Shown here in pieces: positions 16,689 to 25,908 of a stretch of 64,000 nucleotides of DNA. The notes below the pieces were generated by a model, which was given only the letters and a program-made list of their open reading frames with translations, was not told where the DNA came from and searched no databases. The translations under genes were made by a program, and so were the position numbers. Numbering within the stretch: position 1 is the stretch's first letter; every line of letters starts with the position of its first letter. The stretch is from Colwellia sp. RSH04 (GTDB lineage: Bacteria > Pseudomonadota > Gammaproteobacteria > Enterobacterales > Alteromonadaceae): NCBI RefSeq assembly GCF_003545765.1, contig NZ_QXIO01000010.1, forward strand, positions 1-64,000, read 5' to 3'.

Positions 16689-18110
16689 CTAGACCGGCGA
16701 TTTTAGGTTACCATTTAGCGGAATAATAATTTCATACCTTACCCCTACAGGCGATTCAATCAGCCTGATGCGGCCTTTCAAATTATGATTAATCAAGTTA
16801 CTGGTAATACTTAAACCTAATCCAACATTTTCGCCATTGCGGCATGAGGTATAAAATGGTTCAAATATTCTAGAGCTTCTTTCTTCAGTAATTCCACTGC
16901 CATTATCTTGATAGTTAATAATTAATTCATCGCTTTCTTGTGCAACATTTATTTGAATACTCCCTGCATCTTTGTTTTCAAAGCCATGAACAATAGAGTT
17001 TTCCACAAGATTAAAAAAAATATGCCATAACGTTTCTTTATTCGCTTGTATGTTTATATCATCACTTTGCCAATGTAATTGGTGTGAGCCTAATAACACC
17101 GTTAATGACTCTTTTACTTCAACAAGAAAATCTCGCATATTGATGATTGAGGTTTGTTCTTGGTTTTCTGAAGTGCTTATTTCTTGAAAACGCTGTAATA
17201 GTTGATCAGCTTTAATCAAACTATGCTTATTAAATTCAATTTGTTGAGATAAATCATGCATACAATTCATTAAATACTTACGGCTTAGCGTATTAGTTGA
17301 TATTTTTTCGTTTAACTCGAATAGTTTATCACTGGCTGAACTAATGGCAGTTAACGCTTTGCCTACTGGTGTATTTATTTCAAGAGAAAACCCCGCCACT
17401 AAGCGATTGGTCGCCATCATTTTTTCCACCTTAATATCAGAAGAATATTGTAGGCTCTGATCTTCAATCGCTTTTCTTAATTGGCAATTAACCTGCTCAA
17501 GCTCAGCATTACGCTTATTAATGGTTTTATTTAACTGATTATTAGCATTAAGTAATTGTTCACGGTTTGAATGATTTTCAAACACCACAGCAGAAAGGTT
17601 AGCACTTAACTCAATAAACTTTAGATCTTCTTCGGTTGGTGCTTTAGGCTCACGGTAATATATGGCAAAGGTACCAAAAACAAGACCATCTGCGCCAATA
17701 ATGGGTTCAGACCAACAGGCTTGTACCCCTGCTTGTAATGCTAAGTCTTTATATTGGCTCCAATAGGGGTGAGTATTGATATCTTCAACAACCACACGTT
17801 TTTTAATAAACGCTGCTGTACCACAAGAACCAACACCTAAGCCAATAGCGACGCCATTAAGTGCCTGACAATAAAATTCGGGTAATGATACCGAGGCAAT
17901 AGGGTGTAAGGTTTTTGTTTCATTATTCAAACGCAATACAGAGCACAACATATCTTTATTATATATTTGCGCTTTTTGACAGAGCGTATTTAGAATAAGC
18001 TCAAGAGGCTCGTGCCTTGCGACCATTTGCAAAACATGATTGCGCCCTTCTTCTAGCTCACTCGCCAAACGCCAATAGCTTATATCTTCATTTTGAGCTG
18101 ATTGATTCAT
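16689..18110 (-). CDS. GAF domain sensor histidine kinase-like protein lacking the phosphoacceptor histidine
   Basis: A 473-residue cytoplasmic protein with no membrane helix. A GAF domain (about residues 30-180, with GLGVGSCGTAAF and FGTFAIYYREP) is followed by a coiled coil (190-230), a dimerisation helix and a HATPase_c domain. The N box NLVENSIVHGF, G1 DNGSGI, F box FEPFYTS and G2 GLGLSI are intact. The H box reads VAGFSLEINTPVG, where family members have AHEINTP, so leucine replaces the phosphorylated histidine. It may be a pseudokinase or regulatory partner. No response regulator is adjacent. The substitution needs a single base change, so a sequencing error cannot be excluded. Confidence 0.8.
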   Translation of the reverse strand: MNQSAQNEDISYWRLASELEEGRNHVLQMVARHEPLELILNTLCQKAQIYNKDMLCSVLRLNNETKTLHPIASVSLPEFYCQALNGVAIGLGVGSCGTAAFIKKRVVVEDINTHPYWSQYKDLALQAGVQACWSEPIIGADGLVFGTFAIYYREPKAPTEEDLKFIELSANLSAVVFENHSNREQLLNANNQLNKTINKRNAELEQVNCQLRKAIEDQSLQYSSDIKVEKMMATNRLVAGFSLEINTPVGKALTAISSASDKLFELNEKISTNTLSRKYLMNCMHDLSQQIEFNKHSLIKADQLLQRFQEISTSENQEQTSIINMRDFLVEVKESLTVLLGSHQLHWQSDDINIQANKETLWHIFFNLVENSIVHGFENKDAGSIQINVAQESDELIINYQDNGSGITEERSSRIFEPFYTSCRNGENVGLGLSITSNLINHNLKGRIRLIESPVGVRYEIIIPLNGNLKSPV

Positions 18111-18371
18111 ATTGCGACACGTTTAATATACTTATTATATATTAAACGCCCATTTAATATAATTTGCAAATGTCACCGAATATTTTTTGATACCTAACCA
18201 TATAACAGGCGCAATGCTTACAGAAAATTAAACGTGTTGGTGAATTAAACGTGTTGGTGAATATGGTGCCAGTGAATACCTAATGAATGATGCAATAAAG
18301 CTGTCTGGCGATCCTGATTTTGATCCTTGTAAGATAGATTAGTGAAGAATGTATCTAATGTCATCTGGATC
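18111..18371. other. Gap with a 17-bp tandem duplication and a short open frame
   Basis: ATTAAACGTGTTGGTGA occurs twice in tandem around 18228-18261. A short + strand frame downstream, ending in GDPDFDPCKID and a stop near 18342, reads like the tail of a lost gene. No start or family could be assigned. Confidence 0.35.
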
Positions 18372-18407
18372 AAAAAAGGCGATGAACTTGCGTTCATCGC
18401 CTTTTTT
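18372..18407 (-). terminator. Intrinsic terminator of the rpsP-rimM-trmD-rplS operon
   Basis: AAAAAAGGCGATGAAC/GTTCATCGCCTTTTTT, a 16-bp stem with T run on both strands, lies about 40 bases after rplS. Confidence 0.92.
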
Positions 18408-18444
18408 CAATCTTTGCGTAAAGCAAATACTGCCTAAAGCAATA

Positions 18445-18798
18445 TTACTTTTTAGCCAACTTCTCTTTGATACGTGCAGAACGACCTGAACGCTCACGAA
18501 GATAGTAAAGTTTAGATTGACGAACATCACCACGACGTTTCACTTCAATTGAATCAACAATTGGGCTATGTGTCTGGAATACGCGCTCAACGCCAACACC
18601 GTTCGAGATTTTACGAACTGTGAAAGCAGAGTGTAAGCCGCGGTTTTTAACAGCAATAACTACACCTTCAAATGCTTGAAGACGTGACTTATCACCTTCA
18701 GTAACTTTTACTTGAACTACAACAGTATCGCCTGGTGCGTATGCTGGTAGGTCTGTTTTCATTTGCTCTTGTTCGAGCATTTCAATAATTTTACTCAT
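18445..18798 (-). CDS. rplS: 50S ribosomal protein L19
   Basis: A 117-residue protein matching L19 throughout: N-terminal [14 protein letters not shown], central [28 protein letters not shown] and C-terminal [20 protein letters not shown]19 sits at the 30S-50S interface. It is the last gene of the rpsP-rimM-trmD-rplS operon, 35 bases after trmD, and is followed by a strong terminator. AAGG is four bases before the ATG. Confidence 0.98.
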   Translation of the reverse strand: MSKIIEMLEQEQMKTDLPAYAPGDTVVVQVKVTEGDKSRLQAFEGVVIAVKNRGLHSAFTVRKISNGVGVERVFQTHSPIVDSIEVKRRGDVRQSKLYYLRERSGRSARIKEKLAKK

Positions 18799-18833
18799 AA
18801 TACCTTCTTCCTAGTGTACACAGTTCTGGTGGA

Positions 18834-19628
18834 TTACTGCTTGGCTTCTTTTTTAATTAAAGCTAACATTTTCTCCTGCTCAGCTGTCAGAGCTAGGTTA
18901 GTTAATAATTCTGGTCTTCTGGTCCATGTCCTTAATAAGGACTGCTGTTGGCGCCATTGACGTATGTGTTCATGATTACCACTGAGTAGCACTTTAGGTA
19001 CTGGCATTTGTTCTCCCTCAGGAGATTCCAGTACTTCTGGCCTAGTGTAGTGAGGGCAATCTAATAAACCGTTAGAGAAAGAGTCCTGCTCTGCTGATTC
19101 TTTATGTCCTAGTACACCGGGCACTAATCGTGCTACCGCATCGATTACATTCATTGCAGGGAGTTCACCACCACTTAAAATGTAATCACCGACCGACCAT
19201 TCTTCGTCAATATCTGACGCAATTAATCGTTCGTCAATGCCTTCATAACGACCTGCTATAAATATCAAGCTGTCATGATGTGCTAATTCACTTACGCCTT
19301 GTTGGTCCAACTTTCGCCCTTGTGGCGACAAATAAATAACCTTCGCGTTTCTGCCATCTTTTAATGCGGCTTGTTTCGCTGCATTAATGGCATCTCTCAG
19401 TGGTTGAACCATCATCAACATCCCTGGACCACCGCCGTAAGGTCGGTCATCAACAGTGCGATGTCGATCATGAGTAAAGTCTCTTGGGTTCCACGAATGA
19501 AACTCAATTAACCCACCACGAATCGCTCGGCCTGTCACCCCATACTCGGTTATAGCATTAAACATTTCAGGAAAAAGGCTTATCACCCCAATCCACATGC
19601 CATTATTAGTGGCTGTTTCGCTACTCAC
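18834..19628 (-). CDS. trmD: tRNA (guanine-N1)-methyltransferase TrmD
   Basis: A 264-residue SPOUT-type methyltransferase that makes m1G37 in tRNAs reading CNN codons and prevents +1 frameshifting. The canonical start motif [20 protein letters not shown] begins at residue 11. The knot region shows [21 protein letters not shown] and [15 protein letters not shown]. The frame opens with a GTG three bases after the rimM stop; the ATG at 19598 would give the E. coli-like N-terminus and is the main alternative start. Confidence 0.97.
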   Translation of the reverse strand: MSSETATNNGMWIGVISLFPEMFNAITEYGVTGRAIRGGLIEFHSWNPRDFTHDRHRTVDDRPYGGGPGMLMMVQPLRDAINAAKQAALKDGRNAKVIYLSPQGRKLDQQGVSELAHHDSLIFIAGRYEGIDERLIASDIDEEWSVGDYILSGGELPAMNVIDAVARLVPGVLGHKESAEQDSFSNGLLDCPHYTRPEVLESPEGEQMPVPKVLLSGNHEHIRQWRQQQSLLRTWTRRPELLTNLALTAEQEKMLALIKKEAKQ

Positions 19629-19631
19629 AAG

Positions 19632-20159
19632 TTAGAAACCTGGGTCCCAGTCAACACAAATTTGTTTATTTTCAGCGTTAACCGATTCGACCGCTTGACC
19701 AAGAGTATAAGGGATTAACCTTTCCTTTTTGCCAAAGCCATCATTTAGGTTCGCTTTTACAACCAGTACATCGTTAGCGCCTGTTTCTAATAATTCAGAA
19801 ACCACACCTAAGTCATAACCATTACTAGTTACTACTTTCATGCCAATTAAATCACGCCAATAGTAATCACCTTCCGGTAATTCTGGCAGCGCGCTTTCGT
19901 TAACGAATATCTCAGAGCTTACTAGCTTTTGGGCTATATCTCTGTCATCAATACCAGCAACTTTAACAATCAAGCCTTTGTTGTGTTTACGCCAATCAGT
20001 AACATCTACTGTTTGTGTGTTATTTCCTAATTTTAATGACCAAGGAAAATAGTCAAGTATGGCATCGGGATCATCTGTGAACGAATGAATTCTTAACCAC
20101 CCTTTGATACCGTAAACAGCGCCTACTTTACCTAAGATAATTTGTTGTTCTTTACTCAC
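19632..20159 (-). CDS. rimM: 16S rRNA processing protein RimM
   Basis: A 175-residue two-domain protein. The N-terminal RimM domain has LGKVGAVYGIKGWLRIHSFTD and the C-terminal PRC barrel has DYYWRDLIGMKVVTSNGYDLG and ERLIPYTLGQAVESV. It assists 30S head maturation and binds S19. The start is GTG with TAGGAG five bases upstream. It overlaps none of its neighbours and is in the conserved order after rpsP. Confidence 0.97.
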   Translation of the reverse strand: MSKEQQIILGKVGAVYGIKGWLRIHSFTDDPDAILDYFPWSLKLGNNTQTVDVTDWRKHNKGLIVKVAGIDDRDIAQKLVSSEIFVNESALPELPEGDYYWRDLIGMKVVTSNGYDLGVVSELLETGANDVLVVKANLNDGFGKKERLIPYTLGQAVESVNAENKQICVDWDPGF

Positions 20160-20198
20160 AATAACTCCTACTACCTACTAAGTGTTCAAAAGATACAA

Positions 20199-20447
20199 TT
20201 AAGCAGCTGCTTGTGCGTCTTTTACTAACTTAGCCACACGATCAGATACACCAGCACCTTGACCAACCCAATGGTTGATACGGTCTAAGTCTAAGCGTAA
20301 TTTTTCAGCTTGACCTTGTGCTGTTGGGTTGAAGAAACCAACTTTCTCGATGAAACGACCATCGCGAGAGTTACGGCTATCTGCAACAACAACCTGATAG
20401 AATGGACGCTTTTTAGCGCCACCACGAGCTAAACGAATGGTAACCAT
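20199..20447 (-). CDS. rpsP: 30S ribosomal protein S16
   Basis: An 82-residue protein with the S16 signature [20 protein letters not shown] and [19 protein letters not shown] is positioned four bases before the ATG. It is the first gene of the operon; the 5' region up to the receptor terminator at 20637 must contain its promoter. In most gammaproteobacteria ffh is directly upstream, but here a receptor gene intervenes. Confidence 0.98.
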   Translation of the reverse strand: MVTIRLARGGAKKRPFYQVVVADSRNSRDGRFIEKVGFFNPTAQGQAEKLRLDLDRINHWVGQGAGVSDRVAKLVKDAQAAA

Positions 20448-20636
20448 ATCGCCCTCTATTATTTATTAAGTGTTAAACGAATTTTCCAGACACTTCCTGT
20501 CTCAACCGACAGAAAAGCTCGCGTATTCTACGCTTTTAAGGGAATTTTACAAGCTTTATTTCAATTGTGAGTCGGTTTAACTCAAAAGGAATCAAGACTG
20601 GAGTTTGGTATGGCCTACTAATAGACCTTAAAAACA

Positions 20637-20668
20637 AAGCCCTCAGTAAGTTGTCTTACTCAGGGCTT
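20637..20668 (-). terminator. Intrinsic terminator of the FecA-like receptor gene
   Basis: AAGCCCTGAGTAAG-ACAA-CTTACTGAGGGCTT on the minus strand followed by TGTTTTTA, about 45 bases after the receptor stop. Confidence 0.88.
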
Positions 20669-20713
20669 CAGTTACTGCTTTAGGCTTAATAGCGTTTCAT
20701 TAAGCTGTAAAGG

Positions 20714-22924
20714 CTAAAAGTTATATTGGTATCCAAGAGATAACGTTTGCGGTTTACCCACCATGACAGAGCCATGCATACGTGTTGCCATGTATGTTTC
20801 ATCTAATAGGTTATCAACGCTAAACCGTACTTGCTGATTCTTGGCAATATCATAACTCGCAACAAAATCTACAACGGTATGAGCATTAACATTATCTTCG
20901 CTTGCGCCAACGCCTGCTTTGCTTCGCATTTCCCCCGTATAACGAACAAGTACATTGGTACGCCATTTATCACCCGCTAAACCTAACGTTAATTGGAATT
21001 GATTTTCAGGCACATACGGAAATTCATCTCCAGCTTGTACAACACCCCAAAAATCTGATTTAAAACTATTTGAAAACTCTGTTTGCGTATGGGTATAAGT
21101 TAAATCGATTGGCATTGAAATTTCATTAAAGTCAAACAGGTAGCCTGTTTTTAACTCAATACCGGTGATTTTTACTTCACCCGTATTATATTGTTCACCA
21201 ATATTGTCGTCATCACAATTTTGGCTTGCCGTACAGTTACCGTGCATGTTGTCATAATCAGATAAGAATACTAACGCTTCCGCATTGAAAGCATTTTTTC
21301 CATATCGTGCACCTAACTCATAGTTAAGGCTCTCTTCATTAGTTGCTTCTTCATTACCTGGCGATGGTGGCGCAAAACCTTTTTGCACACCACCAAGTAA
21401 AACTAAATCATCGGTTAAATGATAAGTCATCGCCAATGATGGCAATACTACCTCAACGGTATTCTTAGAAGTCTTCGCTGGTAAAGAACGGTCTTCTGTA
21501 TCCCAATCTTCACGTTCTAACGTCATATCTTCATAGCGAAGACCTGCATTAACAACAAACTTGCCTATTGTCCACTCATCGTGAATAAACAGTGCTAACG
21601 CACTGGCACTATCAATACGGTTAGAGTCAGTTCCTGGTGTACCTTCACTAGTTAGAGTCATATTATAGCCAGCATCTAAATAGTACTTATCAACCCATTG
21701 ATAACGATCCATTTCGTCTTGATGATAGCGAATACCAAGCTTTAACTGATGGTTGTTTAAATCAGCATCTAATACGGTTTGAATACCTTGTGATAAATAA
21801 TCACGATTATTCGCTTTTACCTGAGTATATAACTCATCAATCATGCCATTATCATAATCAGAGGCAAGTTGAGTTCCTTTGCTCAGGCTTTGATATACAA
21901 TGCTTGAATTACCTTCATCATCTTCTTCCAGTTGACCAATTTTACTGGTTTTATACCAATTACGGCTAAAGTCATTGTGATAAACGGTTGTACCTAAATT
22001 GAATCGTTCTGATAACTCTATTGCATGACTTAGCTGAAGCTGTAAATGCTCAGTGGCCATATTATCTTTTTGTGAGGCAGAATAACGGCTGTATGGGTCA
22101 CTTTCGAAATCGGCTTGGGTTAACCCCATGTATGTATCATCAGAGTCTTCATCTGAATACTTTACCTTAAACTCAAGTTCTTGATCAAAAGTGGCATCAC
22201 CGTCAGTATTAAAACGAACTTTACCTAAAATATCATTTTTAACAAACCCGGTATCTTGATTACTGTGATTAATATTTTTAAACCCATCAGCTTGATAACG
22301 AAATACTTCAAATAGCGAACTGACATTTTCACCTTGACCACCGATAAAACCATGTAGCTTTGCAAACCCATCTTGCCCTGCTTGTACTTTTATTTGGCCC
22401 GCTAAAGCTTCTTCTGGAATTTGGCGAGATAACATATTAACGACACCACCTGTCGTTCTGGGTCCGTACATCGCACTTGAAGTCCCTTTAAGTACTTCAA
22501 CTTGCTGCATGCGACCTGCTGTAGGGAAATAATATGCTGAAGGTGCGGCATATGGTGCAGGCGCGGCTAATACGCCATCTTCCATAATCGTGACTTTTTC
22601 ACTACGGTTTTGACCAGTACCACGCATACCTATGTTTGCGCGAAGGCCATAACCATCTTCTTCTAATACATAAACCCCAGGAATAGACGTAAGGCTACGC
22701 ATAATGTCACTATAATCAAATTTTTCTAAATCATCTTGAGTTAATTGATGAGCGCTACCAGGAATATTGTTCACTGAAGTATCACTACCAAAAATAGTAA
22801 ATTGTTCACCTACAGAGGCTTCTTTTGCAACATCATCTGCAAACACATTCGCTGATATTGTACTAGCAATGGCCATACTCAATAACGCTGGCTTAAATGA
22901 TTTTATTGACACCTTGAACTCCAA
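20714..22924 (-). CDS. TonB-dependent siderophore receptor, FecA-like
   Basis: A 736-residue outer-membrane receptor with signal peptide (cleavage near NVFADD), a plug with GYGLRANIGMRGTGQNRSEK and MEDGVLAAPAPYAAPSAYYFP, VEVLKGTSSAMYGPRTTGGVVNML, and a barrel ending in GKPQTLSLGYQYNF. The plug motifs match FecA-type ferric citrate or siderophore receptors; the actual ligand is not shown. A Fur-box-like palindrome precedes it. It separates ffh from rpsP, which are normally adjacent, and a copy of the ffh tail lies on its upstream side, so it was probably inserted by recombination. No FecIR or ABC importer is nearby. Confidence 0.9.
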   Translation of the reverse strand: MEFKVSIKSFKPALLSMAIASTISANVFADDVAKEASVGEQFTIFGSDTSVNNIPGSAHQLTQDDLEKFDYSDIMRSLTSIPGVYVLEEDGYGLRANIGMRGTGQNRSEKVTIMEDGVLAAPAPYAAPSAYYFPTAGRMQQVEVLKGTSSAMYGPRTTGGVVNMLSRQIPEEALAGQIKVQAGQDGFAKLHGFIGGQGENVSSLFEVFRYQADGFKNINHSNQDTGFVKNDILGKVRFNTDGDATFDQELEFKVKYSDEDSDDTYMGLTQADFESDPYSRYSASQKDNMATEHLQLQLSHAIELSERFNLGTTVYHNDFSRNWYKTSKIGQLEEDDEGNSSIVYQSLSKGTQLASDYDNGMIDELYTQVKANNRDYLSQGIQTVLDADLNNHQLKLGIRYHQDEMDRYQWVDKYYLDAGYNMTLTSEGTPGTDSNRIDSASALALFIHDEWTIGKFVVNAGLRYEDMTLEREDWDTEDRSLPAKTSKNTVEVVLPSLAMTYHLTDDLVLLGGVQKGFAPPSPGNEEATNEESLNYELGARYGKNAFNAEALVFLSDYDNMHGNCTASQNCDDDNIGEQYNTGEVKITGIELKTGYLFDFNEISMPIDLTYTHTQTEFSNSFKSDFWGVVQAGDEFPYVPENQFQLTLGLAGDKWRTNVLVRYTGEMRSKAGVGASEDNVNAHTVVDFVASYDIAKNQQVRFSVDNLLDETYMATRMHGSVMVGKPQTLSLGYQYNF

Positions 22925-22986
22925 AATATTTGTTTAATGCTTTGTTTATTTCGTTAATATGCGCATAATACACAAACCCAAATACA

Positions 22987-23004
22987 AATGCGAATAAATC
23001 TCAT
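22987..23004. promoter_or_regulatory. Fur-box-like palindrome upstream of the FecA-like receptor
   Basis: AATGCGAATAAATCTCAT matches the Fur pattern AATGATAAT-N-ATTATCAT at about 14 of 17 informative positions. It lies about 65 bases upstream of the start. Iron repression of the receptor is inferred. Confidence 0.5.
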
Positions 23005-23118
23005 AAAGATATAGGTTATTTTTATTTTCTTTGATTAAGCACAACTTTTTTGCTGAATAAAGTTGATAGGAAACAAACTTAAAACGACTTGTCATAATAA
23101 ATCGATTAAACCGCGCAC

Positions 23119-23240
23119 AAAAAAAGCAGCTCAGTTGCTGCTTCTTTCTTTTACTAAACCAAAAAATGACTTAACGGCCGAACATTCCGCCGCCGCCACC
23201 CATTCACCTCATGAGTCTGATGGCATCATGCCTTGCTTGC
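23119..23240 (-). pseudogene. Duplicated fragment of the ffh 3' end with its terminator
   Basis: This stretch repeats the last 60-70 bases of ffh (GGCCGAACATTCCGCCGCCG, then ATGGCATCATGCC) together with the following terminator AAAAAAAGCAGC-TCAGTT-GCTGCTT. The original is at 23314-23430. The copy has diverged, with a small insertion and several substitutions, and has no coding context. It marks one boundary of the segment that holds the FecA-like receptor. Confidence 0.85.
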
Positions 23241-23313
23241 TTTTAGCTATACCATAATATTTAACACACACCTTAATATCCTTCACTTAATATTTAAGAC
23301 AAAGCCAAGGCAT

Positions 23314-23343
23314 AAAAAAAGCAGCTCAGTTGCTGCTTCTTTC
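23314..23343 (-). terminator. Intrinsic terminator of ffh
   Basis: The AAGCAGC/GCTGCTT hairpin followed on the minus strand by seven T lies about 25 bases after the ffh stop. A second copy is at 23119-23147. Confidence 0.9.
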
Positions 23344-23365
23344 TTTGACTAAATCAGGTAGTTAC

Positions 23366-24751
23366 TTAACGGCCGAACATTCCGCCTCCGCCACCCATTC
23401 CGCCTGGTGGCATCATGCCCTGCATGCTACGCATCATTTTTTTCATGCCGCCTTTACCTGACATTTTCTTCATCATTTTCTGCATTTGGGTAAATTGTTT
23501 AAGTAATTTATTTACATCTTGTATTTGAGTACCAGAGCCAGCTGCTATACGACGTTTACGAGAACCTTTAATAATGTCAGGCCTTTCACGTTCAGCAGGT
23601 GTCATTGAGTTAATAATCGCTTCCATTTGCACGGTAATTTTATCATCAACTTGGCCTTTGATTTTATCAGACATATTCCCCATACCCGGTAATTTGTCCA
23701 TTAAGCCCATCATGCCTCCCATGCTTTTCATTTGCACAAGTTGATCACGAAAATCTTCTAAGCTAAACCCTTTACCACTTTTAACTTTCTTCGCGAGTTT
23801 TTCAGCTTGTTTTCTATCTACCTTTTGCTCTACTTCTTCGATAAGTGATAACACATCACCCATACCCAAAATACGCGAGGCTATACGATCTGGATGAAAC
23901 GGCTCTAACGCTTCAATTTTCTCACCCACACCCATAAACTTAATTGGCTTACCGGTAATATGACGAATAGAAAGTGCAGCACCACCGCGAGCATCACCGT
24001 CAGTTTTTGTTAAGATAACACCCGTAAGTGGTAATGCATCATTAAACGCTTTCGCAGTATTCGCAGCATCTTGACCTGTCATGGCGTCAACAGTGAATAG
24101 TGTTTCTACTGGGTTAACTGCGGCATGAAGTTGTTGGATTTCGCCCATCATGGCTTCATCAACATGAAGACGACCAGCAGTATCAACAATCAGTACGTCA
24201 AAAAATCCTTTCTTAGCATGGTCAATGGCAGCATTGGCAATATCAATCGGTTTTTGCTTAATATCACTTGGGAAAAATTCTACACCAATCTCATTCGCAA
24301 GAGTTTCAAGCTGTTTAATTGCCGCAGGACGATAAACATCGGCACTCACCACTAAAACTTTTTTCTTCTCTCGCTCAGTTAAAAACTTAGCAAGTTTTGC
24401 AACCGAGGTGGTTTTACCTGCACCTTGAAGACCCGCCATCAACACAACAGCTGGTGGCGCTGCTTTTAAATCGAGGGCTTCGTTAACTTCACCCATAGCG
24501 GCTTCAAGCTCTTTTTGTACAATTTTTACAAAAACTTGGCCAGGGGTAAGGCTTTTCGAAACATCGGTACCTACCGCTTGCTCTTTAACTTTACTAACAA
24601 ACTCTCGAATTACCGGTAATGCAACGTCAGCTTCTAATAACGCCATACGAACTTCACGCAAGGTGTCTTTAATATTGTCTTCAGTTAAACGGCCACGGCC
24701 ACTAATATTTTTAAGCGATTTACTTAATCGATCTGACAGGTTTTCAAACAT
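23366..24751 (-). CDS. ffh: Signal recognition particle protein Ffh (SRP54)
   Basis: A 461-residue SRP GTPase that targets nascent inner-membrane proteins with 4.5S RNA. N-domain MFENLSDRLSKSLKNISGRGRL; G-domain with P loop GLQGAGKTTSVAKLA, DTAGRLHVDE, TKTDGDARGG; C-terminal methionine-rich M domain with RKRRIAAGSGT and QMQKMMKKMSGKGGMKKMM. The tail is glycine-rich, GGMGGGGGMFGR. The gene diverges from ypjD as in other gammaproteobacteria. Its 3' end is duplicated downstream, and a receptor gene lies between it and rpsP. Confidence 0.98.
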   Translation of the reverse strand: MFENLSDRLSKSLKNISGRGRLTEDNIKDTLREVRMALLEADVALPVIREFVSKVKEQAVGTDVSKSLTPGQVFVKIVQKELEAAMGEVNEALDLKAAPPAVVLMAGLQGAGKTTSVAKLAKFLTEREKKKVLVVSADVYRPAAIKQLETLANEIGVEFFPSDIKQKPIDIANAAIDHAKKGFFDVLIVDTAGRLHVDEAMMGEIQQLHAAVNPVETLFTVDAMTGQDAANTAKAFNDALPLTGVILTKTDGDARGGAALSIRHITGKPIKFMGVGEKIEALEPFHPDRIASRILGMGDVLSLIEEVEQKVDRKQAEKLAKKVKSGKGFSLEDFRDQLVQMKSMGGMMGLMDKLPGMGNMSDKIKGQVDDKITVQMEAIINSMTPAERERPDIIKGSRKRRIAAGSGTQIQDVNKLLKQFTQMQKMMKKMSGKGGMKKMMRSMQGMMPPGGMGGGGGMFGR

Positions 24752-25005
24752 GAGTAACTCAAACAGTATTTAGGTTAACGAATTTATCGCGATATTATAT
24801 ACCTTATTGCATTGAAGATGCGACAAGATAAAACAGATGAGGTGTATATTTGCGCAAAACTTGAATTTTTCAAGGCGTTAAAGTTAACTTTTTGGTAAAA
24901 ACTAAAGCTATATCAAGCATTGTTATATTTGTCATGGCACAAATGCGTTTATCTGATAGAATCAAACTTTTCTTATAGTAGCGTCACTGTTTTTAGGAGT
25001 TGTTA

Positions 25006-25812
25006 GTGGATTTGTTGGTTATTGGCTCAAGTATTGCTTTTGTTGCATACCTGTTAGCCACAGTGGCAATTGTAGCGCGATTATTTCACCCTCAAGGCCC
25101 AAACCTTAAGTTAGCGTTGAGTTTAGCAACTGTAGCTATTGTTATTCATGCAATAAACGATGCTCAATTGTTTTTCTCATCTTATGCATCTGAAAGCGTT
25201 AACTTCAACTTACCTAATGTTATTTCATTGGTCAGTTTATTAATTAGCTTAACGGTTACTATTGTTGCGCTTAGACAAAAGTTAAATTTATTATTGCCGG
25301 TTGTTTACGGCTTTGCAGGCATTTGGCAGTTATCAATAATTTTTATGCCGGCTGTTGAATCTATCCCGCTGGTTGTAGAAAAGGTAGTGTTACTAAGCCA
25401 TATCGGTATTGCGTTAATCGCTTATTGTATTTTAACCATCGCGACACTGTATGCATTTCAAGTAACCTATATTAATTACAAACTTAAACAAAAAAATCTT
25501 AGTGCGGTTGTGCATTTACCTCCCTTAATGCAAGTTGAAAGACAATTATTCGCGATTTTAACGATTGGTACGTTATTTCTATTTATCAGCCAAATCGTTG
25601 GTTTTGCTTTTCTCGATGGCTTTTTATCAAAAGAAAACGCTCATAAAACAATACTTTCACTAATTTCATTCGCCATATATGGCTTTATTTTATGGGGACA
25701 TTTCGAAAAAGGCTGGCGTGGTCATAAAGTTATGGTGTTGATGGTTATTGCGAGTACTTTATTAACTTTAGCCTACTTCGGTAGCCGCTTTGTCAAAGAA
25801 TTTATTCTTTAA
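25006..25812 (+). CDS. ypjD: Cytochrome c assembly (CcsA)-like inner-membrane protein YpjD
   Basis: About 268 residues with eight hydrophobic helices and the HIGIALIAYCILTIATLYAFQ segment typical of the CcsA/YpjD family. Its physiological role is not settled. It sits divergent to ffh and upstream of a CorC-family gene, the usual ypjD-corB arrangement. AGGAG at 24995-24999 is six bases before a GTG at 25006, whereas the TTG at 25000 would directly abut it, so GTG is the better start. Confidence 0.88.
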   Translation: MDLLVIGSSIAFVAYLLATVAIVARLFHPQGPNLKLALSLATVAIVIHAINDAQLFFSSYASESVNFNLPNVISLVSLLISLTVTIVALRQKLNLLLPVVYGFAGIWQLSIIFMPAVESIPLVVEKVVLLSHIGIALIAYCILTIATLYAFQVTYINYKLKQKNLSAVVHLPPLMQVERQLFAILTIGTLFLFISQIVGFAFLDGFLSKENAHKTILSLISFAIYGFILWGHFEKGWRGHKVMVLMVIASTLLTLAYFGSRFVKEFIL

Positions 25813-25908
25813 TTCATATACCTTATTTTAGCTATTACTTGTCGACATAGGCTTGCTGTTATAAGGTATACAGCTAAATAATTTTTACTCATAAAGGATT
25901 AACCTTTT

